Shown here one piece after another: positions 42,132 through 54,849 of a DNA stretch of 64,000 nt. The notes under the pieces were generated by a model. That model saw only the letters and a list, made by a program, of their open reading frames with translations, was not told the origin of the DNA and did not search any database. The translations under genes and the position numbers were made by a program. Source of the DNA: Collybia mongolica (Eukaryota > Basidiomycota > Agaricomycetes > Agaricales > Clitocybaceae); NCBI GenBank assembly GCA_013420905.1, contig JAAXNY010000004.1, positions 2,232,001 to 2,296,000 of the forward strand. The letters run 5' to 3'. The number at the start of each line of letters is the position of its first letter. The stretch's first letter is position 1.

Positions 42132-44235
42132 ATGTCCTTTGACGCCCACGCTTCCAACGCTGCTTTACGCAGAACACGATCCACCGGTGACATCCCTCGA
42201 CAGCCTGAACCAACACACAGGCCTCGGGGGCCCAGGCATTCCGACAGTCACTCCGATTTGTGCGATCCTCAGCTTGGTCATGAACACAGAATTGTTGGAT
42301 CTTCCTCCACTCCTCAGACCCCACTAGATACTGGAATAACATCTGTTGGACGATATTCCCCACCAATTGAAATCACAGCCTATCCAGAACGGGCTCATAC
42401 GCAAACCATAGGGAGGGACCTACGCCCAATACACCAAGAACCACCTGATATAGATATCACACGTCAGCCACACCACCACATGTCATCCTATGAGCGAACA
42501 TTGGCCTTTTTTGGAATTGGGCGTAGGGCCTCTCGCGCTCGGAGATCACTTGTTGGGCTATTCTTCAATCTCACTTCAGGATCTTTACAGGTATGTAATG
42601 TATATCTATACCATATCGTAACTGGAGCGAACCAAACCTGTTGCAGATTGTCATCATTGTAACTGTTCTGGCACTCTCAGGGACTCGCCTCAAAAGTCCA
42701 ACGCAACCAGAATTGACGGAATGGGTGGCTTGCAATCGTCCACTCGGGATTTGGGCATGTATCTGGGTGGTTCGAGCTATTCTAGCTTGTGGATTGACTT
42801 ACTGGAGTTTCCTCCGGGAACGCCTCGGGTATGCCCTATATACCCTGCAGAGTTTTTAATTGAACTCTAAACACTTTAGTCGCCAACGTCACGCTGAAGA
42901 TGGACGGACAAGCAATACCACGATAGGAGCAAACTCATCTGGTCCTCGGGCAACAAACAATGCCACTGCGGACAGCACCCTTCCGCATCAAACCAATAAT
43001 TTACAAACTGCATCCCCTGCCCCGATCTCTGACCATCTACCGCTGCCGTATACTAGACTTTATTCTCGGTCGGTCCACCCCTATCCCAGAGGTTCCATGC
43101 GAACTGACTTTTTCTTTCATTTTCGCTTTGACAAATCCTCTTGGAATTTCCACAAGGCTAACGCTCCTTTCTTCCTTATTAACCCTCAGCTGGTTCCTTA
43201 CAGCTCATATTTTGGAATACACATCGATTAATACCTGCCGGCGATCATCGCCCCACATTTGGTGGCTTACATTTGGAATTCTATGCCTGATGTACCTAAT
43301 GGTTCTTGAAGTTGTTCTACTGGGGTTCGTTGTCTTTATAGTTGCCCCTGTTCTATTCGTAAGTCAAACTCATATATTCCCCCTTGTTTCATACTGTTAT
43401 GTCTTACATCTTTAGCTCTTCTGGAACATATTTTTGGTGTGCATCGGTCGACACCCACTCCAAACAACATCAATGATCAAACCCGAGATTGGAAAACTGT
43501 CTAAATCTCTTGTCGATCGCATTCCTCTTGTGATGTACATACCACCCCCTCCAGTTGACTCTGCGCAAGAAAAGCTAGCGATCCCAGAACCTGCGTTATC
43601 TTATCCACCAAAACCGGTCACTGCACCGTCCTCACCACCAAAAACGCGTTTCAAATTCATCCGGAGTCTATCGTCTTTCAAAGGGAAGAAAAATGACAAT
43701 AGTGACAATTCTAAGGAGAAGATTGAAGGGCATATAAGGGAGCCACAAACGTGGGAAGAACATTGGGAACAAGGAGGATTTCCATTTGTTATCCTTGAGG
43801 GTAACCGGGCGGCGTGTGCGATCTGCTTAATGGATTTTGAGGAACCAAAGAGAATAGGGGGTTCGTCTGCTCGGACAGACGAGCAAGAAAACCACATCTC
43901 AATCAAAGATTCACCATCCGGACCTCTTGATTCAGAGCGGGACAAACGCTCAAAACGGCCCAATAACCCGAGGGGCGACATCGATGAGGAAGACAGAGAG
44001 GAGAACCTAAAGCTTGAGGACGCAGGCGACGGCGCTCAACCTCTGAGGCTTCTTGCATGTGGGCATGTGTTCCATGTTAGTAATTTATTTATTGCTTAGA
44101 TCAGGACCCTGCTAACGCCTAAGTTAGAAAACGTGCTTAGATCCATGGTTGATAGATGTTTCAGGACGGTGTCCAGTTTGTCAGAGGGCTGTTGAGATTT
44201 CCGAAGTCAAGAAATCGAAAAAGGAGCGACGGTAA
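42132..44235 (+). CDS. transmembrane RING-H2 E3 ubiquitin ligase
   Basis: E3 ligase anchored in an endomembrane. Start at 42132 (MSFDAHASNAALRRTRSTGD); a disordered N-terminus of about 150 residues (Pro/His/Arg-rich) is followed by four hydrophobic segments (IVIIVTVLALSG; LGIWACIWVVRAILACGLTY; a pair around TFGILCLMYLMVLEVVLLGF and VVFIVAPVLFLFWNIF). After a basic/proline linker comes the RING-H2 finger: CAICLMDFEE, an inserted acidic segment of about 80 residues, LLACGHVFHKTCLDPWLID and GRCPVC. The spacing between the first and second Cys pairs is unusually long because of the insert (about residues 445-525). The terminal intron 44077-44128 joins HVFH to KTCLDPW. The tail KKSKKERR is basic. 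Substrates unknown. Confidence 0.85.
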
Positions 44236-45014
44236 TCCTGAGATGATAAACAAGCAGGACTGGAACAGAAGTATCCCGAATGAATCATTCGAAACTTTTC
44301 GTCTTGTGCTTCCATAACCAAATGCCCATAGTACTACCAATGCGGCACGAAGTGGCTTTTATTACCTCGTATAATCTGGGCACACGTTATTTTGTTATTT
44401 TCTGCCGAAGAATCATCGCCATGTAATTGTGCTGACGCATACGGACTAACCGGGGATGTCTCTAGCTCTTGTGTTTTGATAATCGACAGTTTTCCGAGCA
44501 TGCTGGTAGAAACAACAACCATACATAGGAACATTTTCCCAATCACTCTTGATAAATATATGTACTACCCCCTTAATGCGCATGCAACCTCTCACAACTC
44601 TAGCGAGGTCCTTTCACCTTGACGGACAAAGAATTCAAGCCGTTGGTCATATTCGCCTGTATTTTATCGCAAATGCGGCAGGAACACTAATCGAACGGTA
44701 TCTATTACAAAGGTACCGTGTATATCCTCGCCTCTCTGATAATCCTTCAAGGCCTCATTCCCTATCTTAAACCAACCCTTAATATTACTGACGGCCTATA
44801 ATTATCTCGCTTTTACACTCATCCGGCAGATAAACTGCTATCAACGCAGCCCGTTCTGGTTTCGGCCACAGTGCGCACCCATTTAATTATTTTAAGCATC
44901 CGTCGGCAACGATAGATTCCCATACTCTTGCGTCATGAGGCTACCTCAGCGCTATGTAATAGAAAGTCTCTGAGGCTGTTCTAATCGTTAAACAATCACG
45001 ATCTCATCCCCGGC
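44236..45014. other. intergenic region
   Basis: 779 bp with no gene I can support. Short open frames on both strands (plus 44392-44622; minus from an internal ATG near 44534 to 44334, starting with a hydrophobic stretch) lack conserved features. The promoter of the next gene should lie here. Confidence 0.35.
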
Positions 45015-46980
45015 ATGAGCTCCCAGGTTTACAGCGAGGACAAAACGCGGAAAAGTGGTTCAATTCTATCTACCAGTCCTGGAAATCATGGTGAACCACC
45101 AGCACGTTTTCCAGCATTTTCTTGTCAGTTCTTCGACAGGAATGAAGCCGCTTCAAAAGCTCGATGGGTCTACACAAAGGTCCTTTTTCTCAGGACCTGT
45201 CTGATCATCGTCGTCATGTTTGCTGTATTCTCTATATATTGGGGTGCTCTATCATCAGTTCCAGCACGCGGATTGCAGGGATGGATTGTGGCGAGTCATT
45301 CCTTTAACAGCACACGTTAAGCTTTCCATAACGACAGCATAGGATTTTGACGGTGGTCGTATTGGTCAGGCCGTTACCCGGGAACTTAGTGGGCTCTCAA
45401 CTCCTGCGGTGTCATGGAAAGTGCGGTCCGTACAAGACTTCCCTAATGGTGCGAGCGACTTGATGCATGCAATTCTTGAGGAGCATTGCTGGATAGCAGT
45501 TGCTGGTAAGTGCCATGCTCTGTCTTACTCAATTTTGACGATGAATCGTTGTCTACTACTGTTTAAATCCTGTAACAGTGAATCCTGGGTCGACACTGAA
45601 GCTTAATACAGCCCTACGAAACCCAATCGACCCATCCTATAACGCATCTCATGCCATCACAGTATACGGTGTGGAAGCACGAAACGAAAATGCCTTGTAT
45701 GTTATTTATGGCGCGTGCCTTTCAACTGCATAATCACTTACAATTGCTACAATTCAGCCGGACTCTGTTACGCCCAAACGTAAGCTGGTGGTATAACCTT
45801 AGAAGAATTTGATCATATTCTGCATTTAGGTCGAAATGCCTCTGCAAAAAGTTACTTACGACTTCGCGACACAGCTCGTCAGAGAGTTGACATCAAATTC
45901 TATCGATTCCTTGTCTTCCATCAGCCCCGAGATGCTCGTACGACCAATCTATTATACCGTTGACAATCTCCGGCCTTTCGATATCCCCGTGTAAGCCCCT
46001 GCGTTATAAATAATACGCCAAAGCTAAAATGTTTCCAGCGCCACAGCCGTGACATTTGTGGGCCTGATATATATTTTAATACTCTCATTCTTTGTCGTTG
46101 TACGTCTATTAACAGCCTTTATGTTTTGTTCTGATAGATTGGTATCTGCCAGAACTCTACACTCTTGGCTCGGACCGTATCTGGGCTCGAACGTCGCCTA
46201 ACCCTTGGCTCATTGATTCGCATTCGAGTTATTACCCCAATAATAATCTACTTTGTGCTTTCAGTGAGCATATCGGCTTTCGCGAAATGTCCAACGGGGT
46301 TATATATCTAATAAGTCACGCAGTGTTTTTATTCAATAGTGACGCTTGCATTCAAGTTGCCATTTAACCGCAAGTATGTAGCCTACGGCTGTTTGATTTC
46401 GAGCAACGTTTGTAATCTGATTCACGCAAAGCCCTAGATTCGGCCGTGCAGGTTTCATCGTTTTCTGGATGCTATCGTGGTTCGGAATGACAGCAACGTG
46501 CATAGACTGTACATACCCCTTGCGCGCCCGTAACTCACAAAACCTTCACAGCGGCTTGGCTCTTGAATCTATGATGACATTATTGACCACTAAATACATT
46601 CAGGTTTTTCTGATCTTATGGATAATCAGTACGCACTCCTGTATTACCAAATGCGCTACCTTGTCCTATTCATTAATATTTTCCAAGGCAACGTGTCCGT
46701 GTGCCTCTGGCCGATTGACGCACTCCCAAAAGTCTACATGTACGGGCACGCGGCACCATTTTATCAGATATCCAGGGGTGTTCGCACAATTGTCTTTGAT
46801 ACAAAGGACGAAGGTTGGTCGATTGTTCTTGGTACTCGCTCATCTCACCCGCAGGATGTTGTAGTTGGGCTTAACTTTGGGATACTTTTCGTGTGGATTG
46901 TCATTTCGTGTCTTTCCTTGCCGCTGATTCAATGGTACCGACGAAGAGAGGTGCGCCAGGCGCAGGAACAGGGCCTCTGA
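45015..46980 (+). CDS. SNG1-family (DUF3533) membrane protein
   Basis: Multi-pass protein related to yeast Sng1 (nitrosoguanidine/drug-resistance associated, plasma membrane). ATG 45015; about eight exons. The cytosolic N-terminus precedes the first helix (LFLRTCLIIVVMFAVFSIYW), followed by the family motif GALSSVPARGLQGWIV and DFDGGRIGQAV. A large extracytosolic domain follows (TPAVSWKVRSVQDFPNGASD; LEEHCWIAVAVNPGSTLKLN; ITVYGVEARNENAL). Then come about five helices: FVGLIYILILSFFVVI, VITPIIIYFVLSLTLAF, GFIVFWMLSWFGMTATC, FLILWIISNVSVCLWPID and FGILFVWIVISCLSLPLIQW. The loop KVYMYGHAAPFYQISRGVRTIVFDTKD is characteristic. Tail YRRREVRQAQEQGL. The transported or bound compound is unknown. Confidence 0.82.
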
Positions 46981-47256
46981 ATAGAACTGTACCTACCCAT
47001 TGTACCTACTTACTTACAATACATTAGACCCAACCTTGAAGCTTGAGGCTTATAAAGGGTGAGAATTTAATATTCGTCGGACCGAGGACGGGGCGATCAC
47101 CACACAGACAGGGCCTGATCGAGAATTTCTACTTACATCCGAGTCTGGACTTGCAAGTCCCCCTCATATATATATTCCTATTTCCCATTCCCTTCCTCGT
47201 TCGAACCTTCTTCCTGCCTCATCATCCGAATTCACCTCTCCAGCCTATTTTCTCTA

Positions 47257-48699
47257 ATGGCTGCTCCTCGGACGACATACCTGACGCGTTCGCTGGCGCG
47301 TTCCTTCGCCTCATTCCACCACTCTACTCCTCCAGGAAAGAGGTGCGTCACTAGCGCGCCTTCTTCGTAAACAGTATTGTATTGATTGCTACTAGTCCAA
47401 CAGGTATACTCGCCGACACTCTTTCCAAGTAATGTTTCTGATGCCGTGTTAGCTATTGTTATGTTGAACATGGGAGGGCCAGCAACTGTGAATTGTGAAC
47501 TCATCTTTCCTATACCAGTTCTGATAGTTAAACCTAGGTTTCTGAAACCCACGACTTTCTTAAAAACCTGTTCTCGGATGGAGACCTTATTCCGTTGCCA
47601 TTTCAACGATTCCTTGCACCGATCATTGCTCGTCGCCGTACATCCTCCATTGAAAAACAGTACACCGACATCGGTGGGGGCTCTCCCATCCTACGTTATA
47701 CACAAGCTCAAGGGGAGGGCATGGCCAAGCTCCTAGACGAACTTCATCCGGAAACAGCTCCCCACAAAGCATACGTAGCTTTCCGATATGTCAGGCCACT
47801 CACGGAACAGACCGCAAAAGAAATGAAAGCCGACGGCGTTAAAAGAGCTATTGCGTTCACACAATATCCCCAATACAGCTGTAGTACCACCGGAAGCAGT
47901 CTCAATGAGCTCTTCAGACGGGGGACGGCCGGAGATGCTGGTGAAAGCGTTGAATGGAGTGTAATAGACCGTTGGGGAACACATCCTGGGTTTATTGAAG
48001 TATGTTATACAAATCTCGCCCTAACTATGCCTGCTAATATATCTGTATTTCATAGGCTGTGGCACAAAATGTCGAAGCCGCTCTTACCAAATTCCCTGCT
48101 TCATCACGCAAAGAGGCTGTATTATTATTTTCAGCCCACTCATTACCTATGTCTGTCGTAAACCGCGGTGATCCCTATATACTCGAAGTCTCCGCGTCCG
48201 TCTCGGCGGTAATGGATCGCCTTGGTCACAGCAATCCCTTCCGTTTGGTATGGCAGTCACAAGTTGGACCCTCTGCGTGGATGGGTATGCAAACGGGAGA
48301 AGCACTCAAGGGCCTTGCACGTCTAGGAAAAAAACAAGTTGTTCTGGTTCCGATCGCGTTCACAAGCGATCATATCGAAACCCTGTACGAACTCGATTTA
48401 GAATACGCTGCAGAGGCGAGGGAGGTGAGCAAATTTTTCGATTCAGGAAGAGACCAACTTGCACACTATCGTTTTTTTATATTATCTATTTTTAGCTTGG
48501 TATCGAAGTTCACCGAGCCGAGTCTCTCAATGAGTCTCCTGTTTTCGTCCGAGCATTGGCGGACATTGCAGCACAACATCTGCGGGACTGTAGTTCTGGG
48601 AAGGGGCCGGTCAGCACACAGTTTGGGCTGCGATGTCCGGGATGTACTAACATGACGTGTGCGAAACAAAAAGAGTGGTTTGCCCGAGGTGGGCGATAG
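47257..48699 (+). CDS. HEM15: ferrochelatase, mitochondrial
   Basis: Last enzyme of heme synthesis: inserts ferrous iron into protoporphyrin IX at the matrix face of the inner mitochondrial membrane. Start ATG 47257 gives a mitochondrial presequence ([20 protein letters not shown]). Core motifs: [89 protein letters not shown] (catalytic His), [13 protein letters not shown] and [17 protein letters not shown]. The C-terminus keeps four-cysteine [2Fe-2S] ligands: one in HLRDCSSG and three in CPGCTNMTC. Introns include ones at about 47345-47465 and 48004-48055. Stop TAG at 48697-48699. Full-length and intact. It lies 244 bp upstream of the phosphomevalonate kinase gene. Confidence 0.93.
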
Positions 48700-48943
48700 A
48701 AGCGGTCGCTATTGTAAAATTATGCCGACATCGCATGTGCCGTAAATCAGAGGTTCTAGCGCTTTAACCTTCGTGACTCGGTCCAATACATATTGAAATG
48801 ATAGAATGAGGACGCTGAGTCATCCAGGCTCCGTTGATCATGATGCCACAAACGTACTACCAGAAGACTCGTGAGGCCATAGTCATACACGCACCTCCTC
48901 TTTAAAAAAGGACCCTTTGAGGCCGATCCCATAGCATCCCATC

Positions 48944-50821
48944 ATGTCTTCCCCTACTATTGTATCATCTCCCGGAAAGGTCTTGATCACTGGCGGATAT
49001 CTCATCCTCGATCCCAAGTACCCCGGAACAGTAATCTCGACCTCGTCGAGATTCTATACCGTCGTTCAAGAGGCGGGGCCCAATGACACCAATCATATCC
49101 GTGTACGCTCTCCGCAGTTCCTACATGCGTCTTGGGAGTACATTGTTACAACCGAGCCTGGTATTGTTGTCGAAGACGACGTAGCAAAGTAAGTTTATCA
49201 AGTCACATCTCCTTACCTCGTTCTTCATCTCGCCAGCACAGCCGCAGTAAGAATAAATTTGTGCAACTCGCACTCCAGAATACAATTGCCCTCTCTGCCG
49301 AGGTCGTCGGTCCCTTAGTTATTCAAGATGCTTTGGCAAAGGGCCTTAATATCACCATCGTTGGTGATAACGACTTCTATTCTCAGAGGGAAAAGGTTAG
49401 GCGCTCCATATCATATTTCTGGCTCAAAGATGAACCGTCATTTCGGCAGATTGCTTCGTTGAATCTTCCGCGAACGCTAGACTCTCTATTCCAAATCACA
49501 CCCTTCGCCACCACAGGTGTGCATCTATCAAAGGTGCACAAAACAGGGCTCGGTTCGTCAGCAGCACTAATTACATCTCTGGTATCTGCTTTGCTGCTGC
49601 ATTTCTCGGCTATCCCGATTGCGTCGTTTGAGGACGATAAGAGCGAAGGGAGACGCCTGGCCCATAATTTGGCTCAGTACGTACATTGCCTGGCTCAAGG
49701 TAAGGTTGGTAGTGGCTTCGACGTCTCTGCCGCGGTATTTGGTAGCCACCTTTACACTCGTTTCAATCCTGAGGTCATCCACGGCCTGATGAATGACGAC
49801 GCGGTAGGCCCAATCTATCAAATCCCCGTTCAGATGGTGTATAATCTAAGCACTACCGTACAGCCACAGTCGCAACCACTCCTTCCCATTCTTTCGCATA
49901 CGAACAATGCATGGGACTATCGCGTTGAGCCATTCAAGTTGCCGCCATTCACGAGAATCATGCTTGCAGACGTCGACGCGGGAAGTGACACCCCTTCTCT
50001 TGTTGGGAAGGTCTTGAAGTGGAGATCTGAAAAGTCTGCGGAAGGTGATCTACTTCCCCCACACCTCGCTGTCGACTTCTAAAACAAGGCTCCCTTAGCT
50101 GGTACCCTCTGGGATTCATTGGATCAGCTAAATCAGGCTTTAGCACACACATTGTCCAGTTTGTCAACACTATACGAGAAGGACCCAGAAAATTATACCA
50201 CCGCAGTCAAATATATCTCTTCGCTGCAGTCCATTCAGGTGGGTGCATTTTGTTGGAATTCACAAACGTGTACTGACCTTCCATCTGGAAAGTGGGAGGC
50301 GAATCCTGCGCAACCCGAAGGGGAAATACCTATCGTCTCAAAATTTTATGAAGCACATCGGCTCTCGCAGGTCAGCCCATTTCTCTCGGAGTTGTATCTT
50401 GACGTAATAGAAAGGATGATTATATTTAGGCCATAAGGGCCAAGATGCGAGAGATGGGGAAATTGTCCGGGGTCCCAATTGAACCGGTTGAACAAACGAA
50501 ACTGCTCGATTCGTGCGTTTCCCTCGCCGGTGTAATCGGGGGCGGCGTTCCTGGAGGTGCGTTTTTCCCTGGGTCTTCCATAGATGACATGGGGCGCTGA
50601 ACATATACACATCAGCTGGAGGCTATGATGCCATATGGTTACTAGTTTGTGACCCTGTGGATGCCACCCCTGACAAGCACCCTATAGAACGCGTTGAACG
50701 AGTCTGGAGCGAGTATAAGGATCTGGATGTTTCACCTCTGTCAGTCGTCGAGAGTTTGTCTGGGGGTGCTCGGATCGAAGCCTTAGAGAAGGTCACAGGA
50801 CTGAGCGCTGTTGTGCAGTAA
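48944..50821 (+). CDS. ERG8: phosphomevalonate kinase
   Basis: GHMP-family kinase that phosphorylates 5-phosphomevalonate in the mevalonate route to sterols and isoprenoids; cytosolic. N-terminus MSSPTIVSSPGKVLITGGYL with the LDPKYPGTVISTSSRFYT continuation is diagnostic. The ATP-binding GHMP motif reads KTGLGSSAALITSLVSALLL, and QGKVGSGFDVSAAVFGSHLY is the expected second block; MLADVDAGSDTPSLVGKVLKW follows. Intron 1 ends at the third possible acceptor so that DDVANRSKNKFVQLAL reads through. A later intron joins SAEAGTLWDSLDQLNQ. The C-terminal GVPGAGGYDAIWLL block (split by an intron at about 50555-50612) is the third GHMP motif. Stop TAA at 50819-50821, only 66 bp from the end of the convergent transporter gene. 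Confidence 0.92.
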
Positions 50822-50887
50822 TTATGGAACATATAAACTATTGATAATCCATGCAATACATACGGGGCGTCTGCTCTAATGAAAGGT

Positions 50888-53041
50888 CTACGAGCACATC
50901 TTCGGTTCTCCTTCCGGAGTCCATGACTTTGCAAGAGCAAGAAATAGCGAAATGGCCATTACGATAACCCCGAAGGATGCGCAAAGAACGGCTGGAAGTT
51001 TAGTACGGCTATGCCAAGGTATGTTCCTATCTGCGAGTTTGAGATAACAGGCAGCGGGAAAGATGAAGGCCAGGGTGGTAGCAGAAACCCCTCCGGTGAT
51101 CTCGAGCATTACACCTAGATCACAAGTCACAAGTGCGACTACACACGTTAAAATGTCAGTGAAGTCCCACTACAAAAACGGCATTGTCAATACCAATTAA
51201 GGATGCAAGAAGAATGCTCGATGTGAAAAATACGTGGCGCTGCTGATTGTACAACTCGTGAGAGAAGAAGTAGTTTTCGATGACCTGAATGATGTCGTTA
51301 TAAGAAGGAATGATAGAAGACGGATATAAAGTGGCGAACCTCTCTACAAACGAAGAGCTCGAGGGGAAGTGTAGTGAACATATTCAACCCAAAGCAGAAA
51401 CGTGCAACGTTGATTAGGGTATCGTTCTAAACCAGACGCATAATCAGTGAGGGACGCACAAAGAACAGGATTGGTACTGACGGAGGAGAAATTATTCAAT
51501 ATGTTGCCCTGAGTTTTGTCCGTGAAGACCATATACGCCGACACAGCTAGAGTTGTGCAGCAAACAAGCGACAAGAAGGTGGATACATGTGTTACTTTTG
51601 CAAACCGATCCAATGTTGGGGTCCGCAGGCTTCCGTAAATGAGTAAAGAGTTGTGGTGACACACTAACAAAAATTCAAGTCCCAATCAGGATATTCGATT
51701 GTTTTTGGCACCTACCAAACGCGAAACTAATGACACCAATTGCTTGGAAGATGCCAGGCCCTATGAATGTAAAACGCTTTGACGGGTCTCCCTTCAGTTC
51801 AGGCGAAGCATGAGGTCCTTCGATAATGACAGATATGACAATGATGAGCATTCCGATGAGGGCGACACCAGAAGCTCGGGAAAGTTTGTGAATGTCACGA
51901 TAGAGCGATAATGGGTAGGAGACACAGATAGTACATAGTGCAATGATGAATTGGCGGTTGGCGAATATCCTCAGGATGGGTATCTTATAAAGCCGGGGGA
52001 ATAATGATCGAATAACATGAGGGATTGTGTCACCAATTATTATACCGAAAGCACACATTCCTGCAGTCAGTTGGTCAGTCGTTATGAAATGGTTTTATTT
52101 TATAAATTCACCTCCAAAAGCAAAGGCAAACTGAAAGAAGGAGACGGCGGCCCTGCCGCTGGAGCCAAAACAGTGATCCATGATTTCAATGTAAGAATGT
52201 CGACCACTGAGTTTTGCATTGATGACGATGAGACGAATAGTCCAATCTGTAACACCACATAGGATGACGAGAAGGATTAGTCCTGCGAAGAATCCGGCTT
52301 GGCTGATCGCGTATGGTAGCCCTAGAATTCGCATTTCTGATAAGGAAAATAGCTGTGGGTGGAGACAATATAATCACCAATTATGCCTAGATAAGCAGGT
52401 TTGAATTTGGGACCCCAGGATTTATAACGAAAGGATCCTTACCTGCTCCTAATATAGAATTAGCCATGTTGGCAATAGAGTCCAACATCCCCCCTCCAGC
52501 CATGCTCTTTGCTGCCAGTTCTTCCAGATCGTGACTGCCATCTCCCGTCATCTGATGGGAAGTGGTTACCTCTAAACTTCTCCGCGCGGCGGAAGACTCA
52601 AATAAGCCAACTAAGAGGGGCATGGACTGGTCGGAGCGCGACCGAGACGACGCTTGGGGTACTACATCCCCTGGAAGCTCTGTATCGTCCACTTCGTCCG
52701 AGTCCAATTCATACTCTGGTAGCGAACGGAATAAGTCATAATTTCCCATATCACACGCTCCGGGAGGAAGGAGAAGGAGACACGTACTCACCTGCCTCAC
52801 GGCTTGCGAGTGTCGATCTGAGGGGAGGTCCAATCACTTGTACGTCCTCTCGGAACCTCACATGGTCATGACTATCCGGTTTGGCAGTGTTCAGTGCGGT
52901 TCTTTCGAATTCGTCATCAGAGTCCTCGACAGAGAATGTGGTGTGGTTAGCTGGTGATATATCTTGAGAACCGAGAAGTGGTTGAGTGTATTCGACTTCC
53001 GTGGAAGCGTCCCGGTCCCTTCTAGTTGATTTTGCGAACAT
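50888..53041 (-). CDS. AAAP-family amino-acid transporter (AVT/SLC38-like)
   Basis: Amino acid/proton transporter of the auxin-permease family (PF01490), by similarity to AVT proteins acting at the vacuole. ATG 53041; the first about 170 residues are cytosolic, acidic and Ser-rich (DSDDEFERTALNT; ELDSDEVDDTELPGD), including possible dileucine sorting signals (QPLLGS; MPLLVG). The transport domain begins with the signature SIANMANSILGAGIIGLPYA and continues with about eleven helices, e.g. FFAGLILLVILCGVTDWTI, GVALIGMLIIVISVIIEG and SFLSLVCCTTLAVSAYMVF; the motif SGRHSYIEIMDHCFG lies between helices 2 and 3. C-terminus SFGVIVMAISLFLALAKSW. Introns are short and numerous. Substrate specificity cannot be read. 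Confidence 0.88.
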
Positions 53042-53228
53042 GACGAGACCAACATGGGTTTTGTTGAATAGATGTACTACTTGCCTGTTCTGAGCGATGT
53101 GTACGGGCTAGTACTCCACGTGACCAAATGGTCTCAATTGACCTGCAAGGTCTATTTACGACTATCCCCCCTCATCTTCTGGGCAGGGCCCAAGTTAGAA
53201 ACCACCAGACAATCTTTTGACTTTATCC

Positions 53229-54553
53229 ATGCTATCTCTTCAAGCCACCCTCGCTCTCCTTTTAACCCTCGCAACACCTGGGCTGGCAGCTACAGTCCAA
53301 GCCTCTGTCGAACAGCTTGCAGCCCAATATAGCCTCACTACCAGCACAAGTCTGCCCTTCCCGTCAGCTACACAAAGCACTATTGATACTCAAAACCTAA
53401 TGGTTTCTGATTGGTCACTCGGCAAAGGACGCATCCAGGACGGGCCCGGGAACCTCGCCTTTGTAGACGATCCTTTTCCCAATAAACCACCCGATGTTCC
53501 ATCCAGCACGAACATCACAGGCCCTGTACTAGCTGTAACGTACCCGGCCGGGAGTTTTTCGCATGATACCGGAGGTAGTCAATGGTATAATCTCTGGAAC
53601 ACCACAGATGGGTCGACGTTTGGAACGATGATGATTACATACGAGGTTGCGTTCGATGCCGGATTTGATTGGGTCAAGGGTGGGAAACTACCTGGCTTAA
53701 GAGGTGGATTGAACTCGTCCGGCTGCAGCGGTGGCAACGAAGCGAATGGCAAGGATTGTTTCAGTACACGCTTGATGTGGAGGAAGAATGGCGCTGGGGA
53801 AGGTCAGTTTTTTACTGTTTCGTCAACTCTTTTGTGACCGAAATATGCGATCAGTCTATGCATACATTCCAACGCCCAATGACCTCTGTAAAGAAAAAAG
53901 CATTAACTGTAACTCGGATTTTGGGATCAGCGTAGCTCGAGGGTCGTTCGGGTTTGTCAGTGGCCAGTGAGTTCCTCTACTTATATGCAAGGGTATTTAC
54001 ATTTGACACGGGTGTAAGATGGAACCGCATCACGCTTCTCGTTCGCCTCAATAACCCACCAAATATTGCAAACGGCAATATTCAACTCTAGTCAGTACAA
54101 CCAGTGTCGTTTATCCAGGGACTCTGTTCACTTTCATGTCGTGCATGCATTAGCTACAACGACCTCCAAGCTATCAATCAACAGAACCTACAGTTACGTA
54201 GCAGTTCCTCTGTGTCTGCCAACGGCTTTTATTTTTCGTACGTTCCACGCTCTTTCTAACCCTGGATATTGAATCAAAAATGATGTACAGGAGTTTCTAT
54301 GGAGGTACACATTTCCCCTGCATCTGGCGAACACCCCACACTAAAATATTTTCGATGTTCAGGTTCGGATGAAAGCTGGGCGACACCGCAAACTACCCAC
54401 ACATATTACCGCAACATTCAGATCTATGGTAGTTCGGCCCTCTCTAATCTCACTGGTCAGGAAGTCAAAAGCGCAGGCAGCCGCTCGTCACCCATGTCTC
54501 TTGCCCAAGCCTCATGCTTCGCTCTGTTCGGCGCATTGGTTTTTCTTATTTGA
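53229..54553 (+). CDS. secreted polysaccharide lyase (PL14-like), probably GPI-anchored
   Basis: The ATG at 53229 gives the signal peptide MLSLQATLALLLTLATPGLA. The catalytic beta-jelly-roll-like domain reads PVLAVTYPAGSFSHDTGGSQ, MMITYEVAFDAGFDWVKGGK, LPGLRGGLNSSGCSGG and FSTRLMWRKNGAGE, then VYAYIPTPND, WNRITLLVRLNNP and NGFYFSSFYGGSDESWATP with HTYYRNIQIYG. These blocks match the basidiomycete alginate/glucuronan-lyase-like PL14 family, which cleaves acidic polysaccharides by beta-elimination. The C-terminus (SGS-type region near AGSRSSPMSLAQ followed by ASCFALFGALVFLI) looks like a GPI attachment signal. Six or more exons. A surface enzyme for wall or environmental uronates is inferred. 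Confidence 0.8.
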
Positions 54554-54849
54554 GGGCAACAGACTCGTGGAATACCAATTTTACCAGGTGTACGTTGCCC
54601 CAATTGTACTTTTTAACCATGACACTGCCCTCTCTCCATAAACCTTTTTTACTTGAAATTTGACATAGAGCGGCTGAAATATTAGTATAGTAATTATTGT
54701 CTACACATTCATGGATGCTGTACAGCTCAATTGGGCAATTATACCAAGGAGAATAGGAGAATAAATGAAAAGTTGTGGTCCACGGAAAGGCTCACTTCCG
54801 AAATCTATGAGCAGTAGCACAGACATTGAATAAAAAGCCATTGGGACGC

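Noticed and set aside
44334..44546. Possible small secreted protein on the minus strand
   Set aside because: The frame opens with a non-ATG codon; an internal ATG gives a weak hydrophobic start, but there is no cysteine pattern or conserved feature.
48250..48495. Arg/Ser-rich plus frame overlapping ferrochelatase
   Set aside because: Out-of-frame shadow of the catalytic exon.
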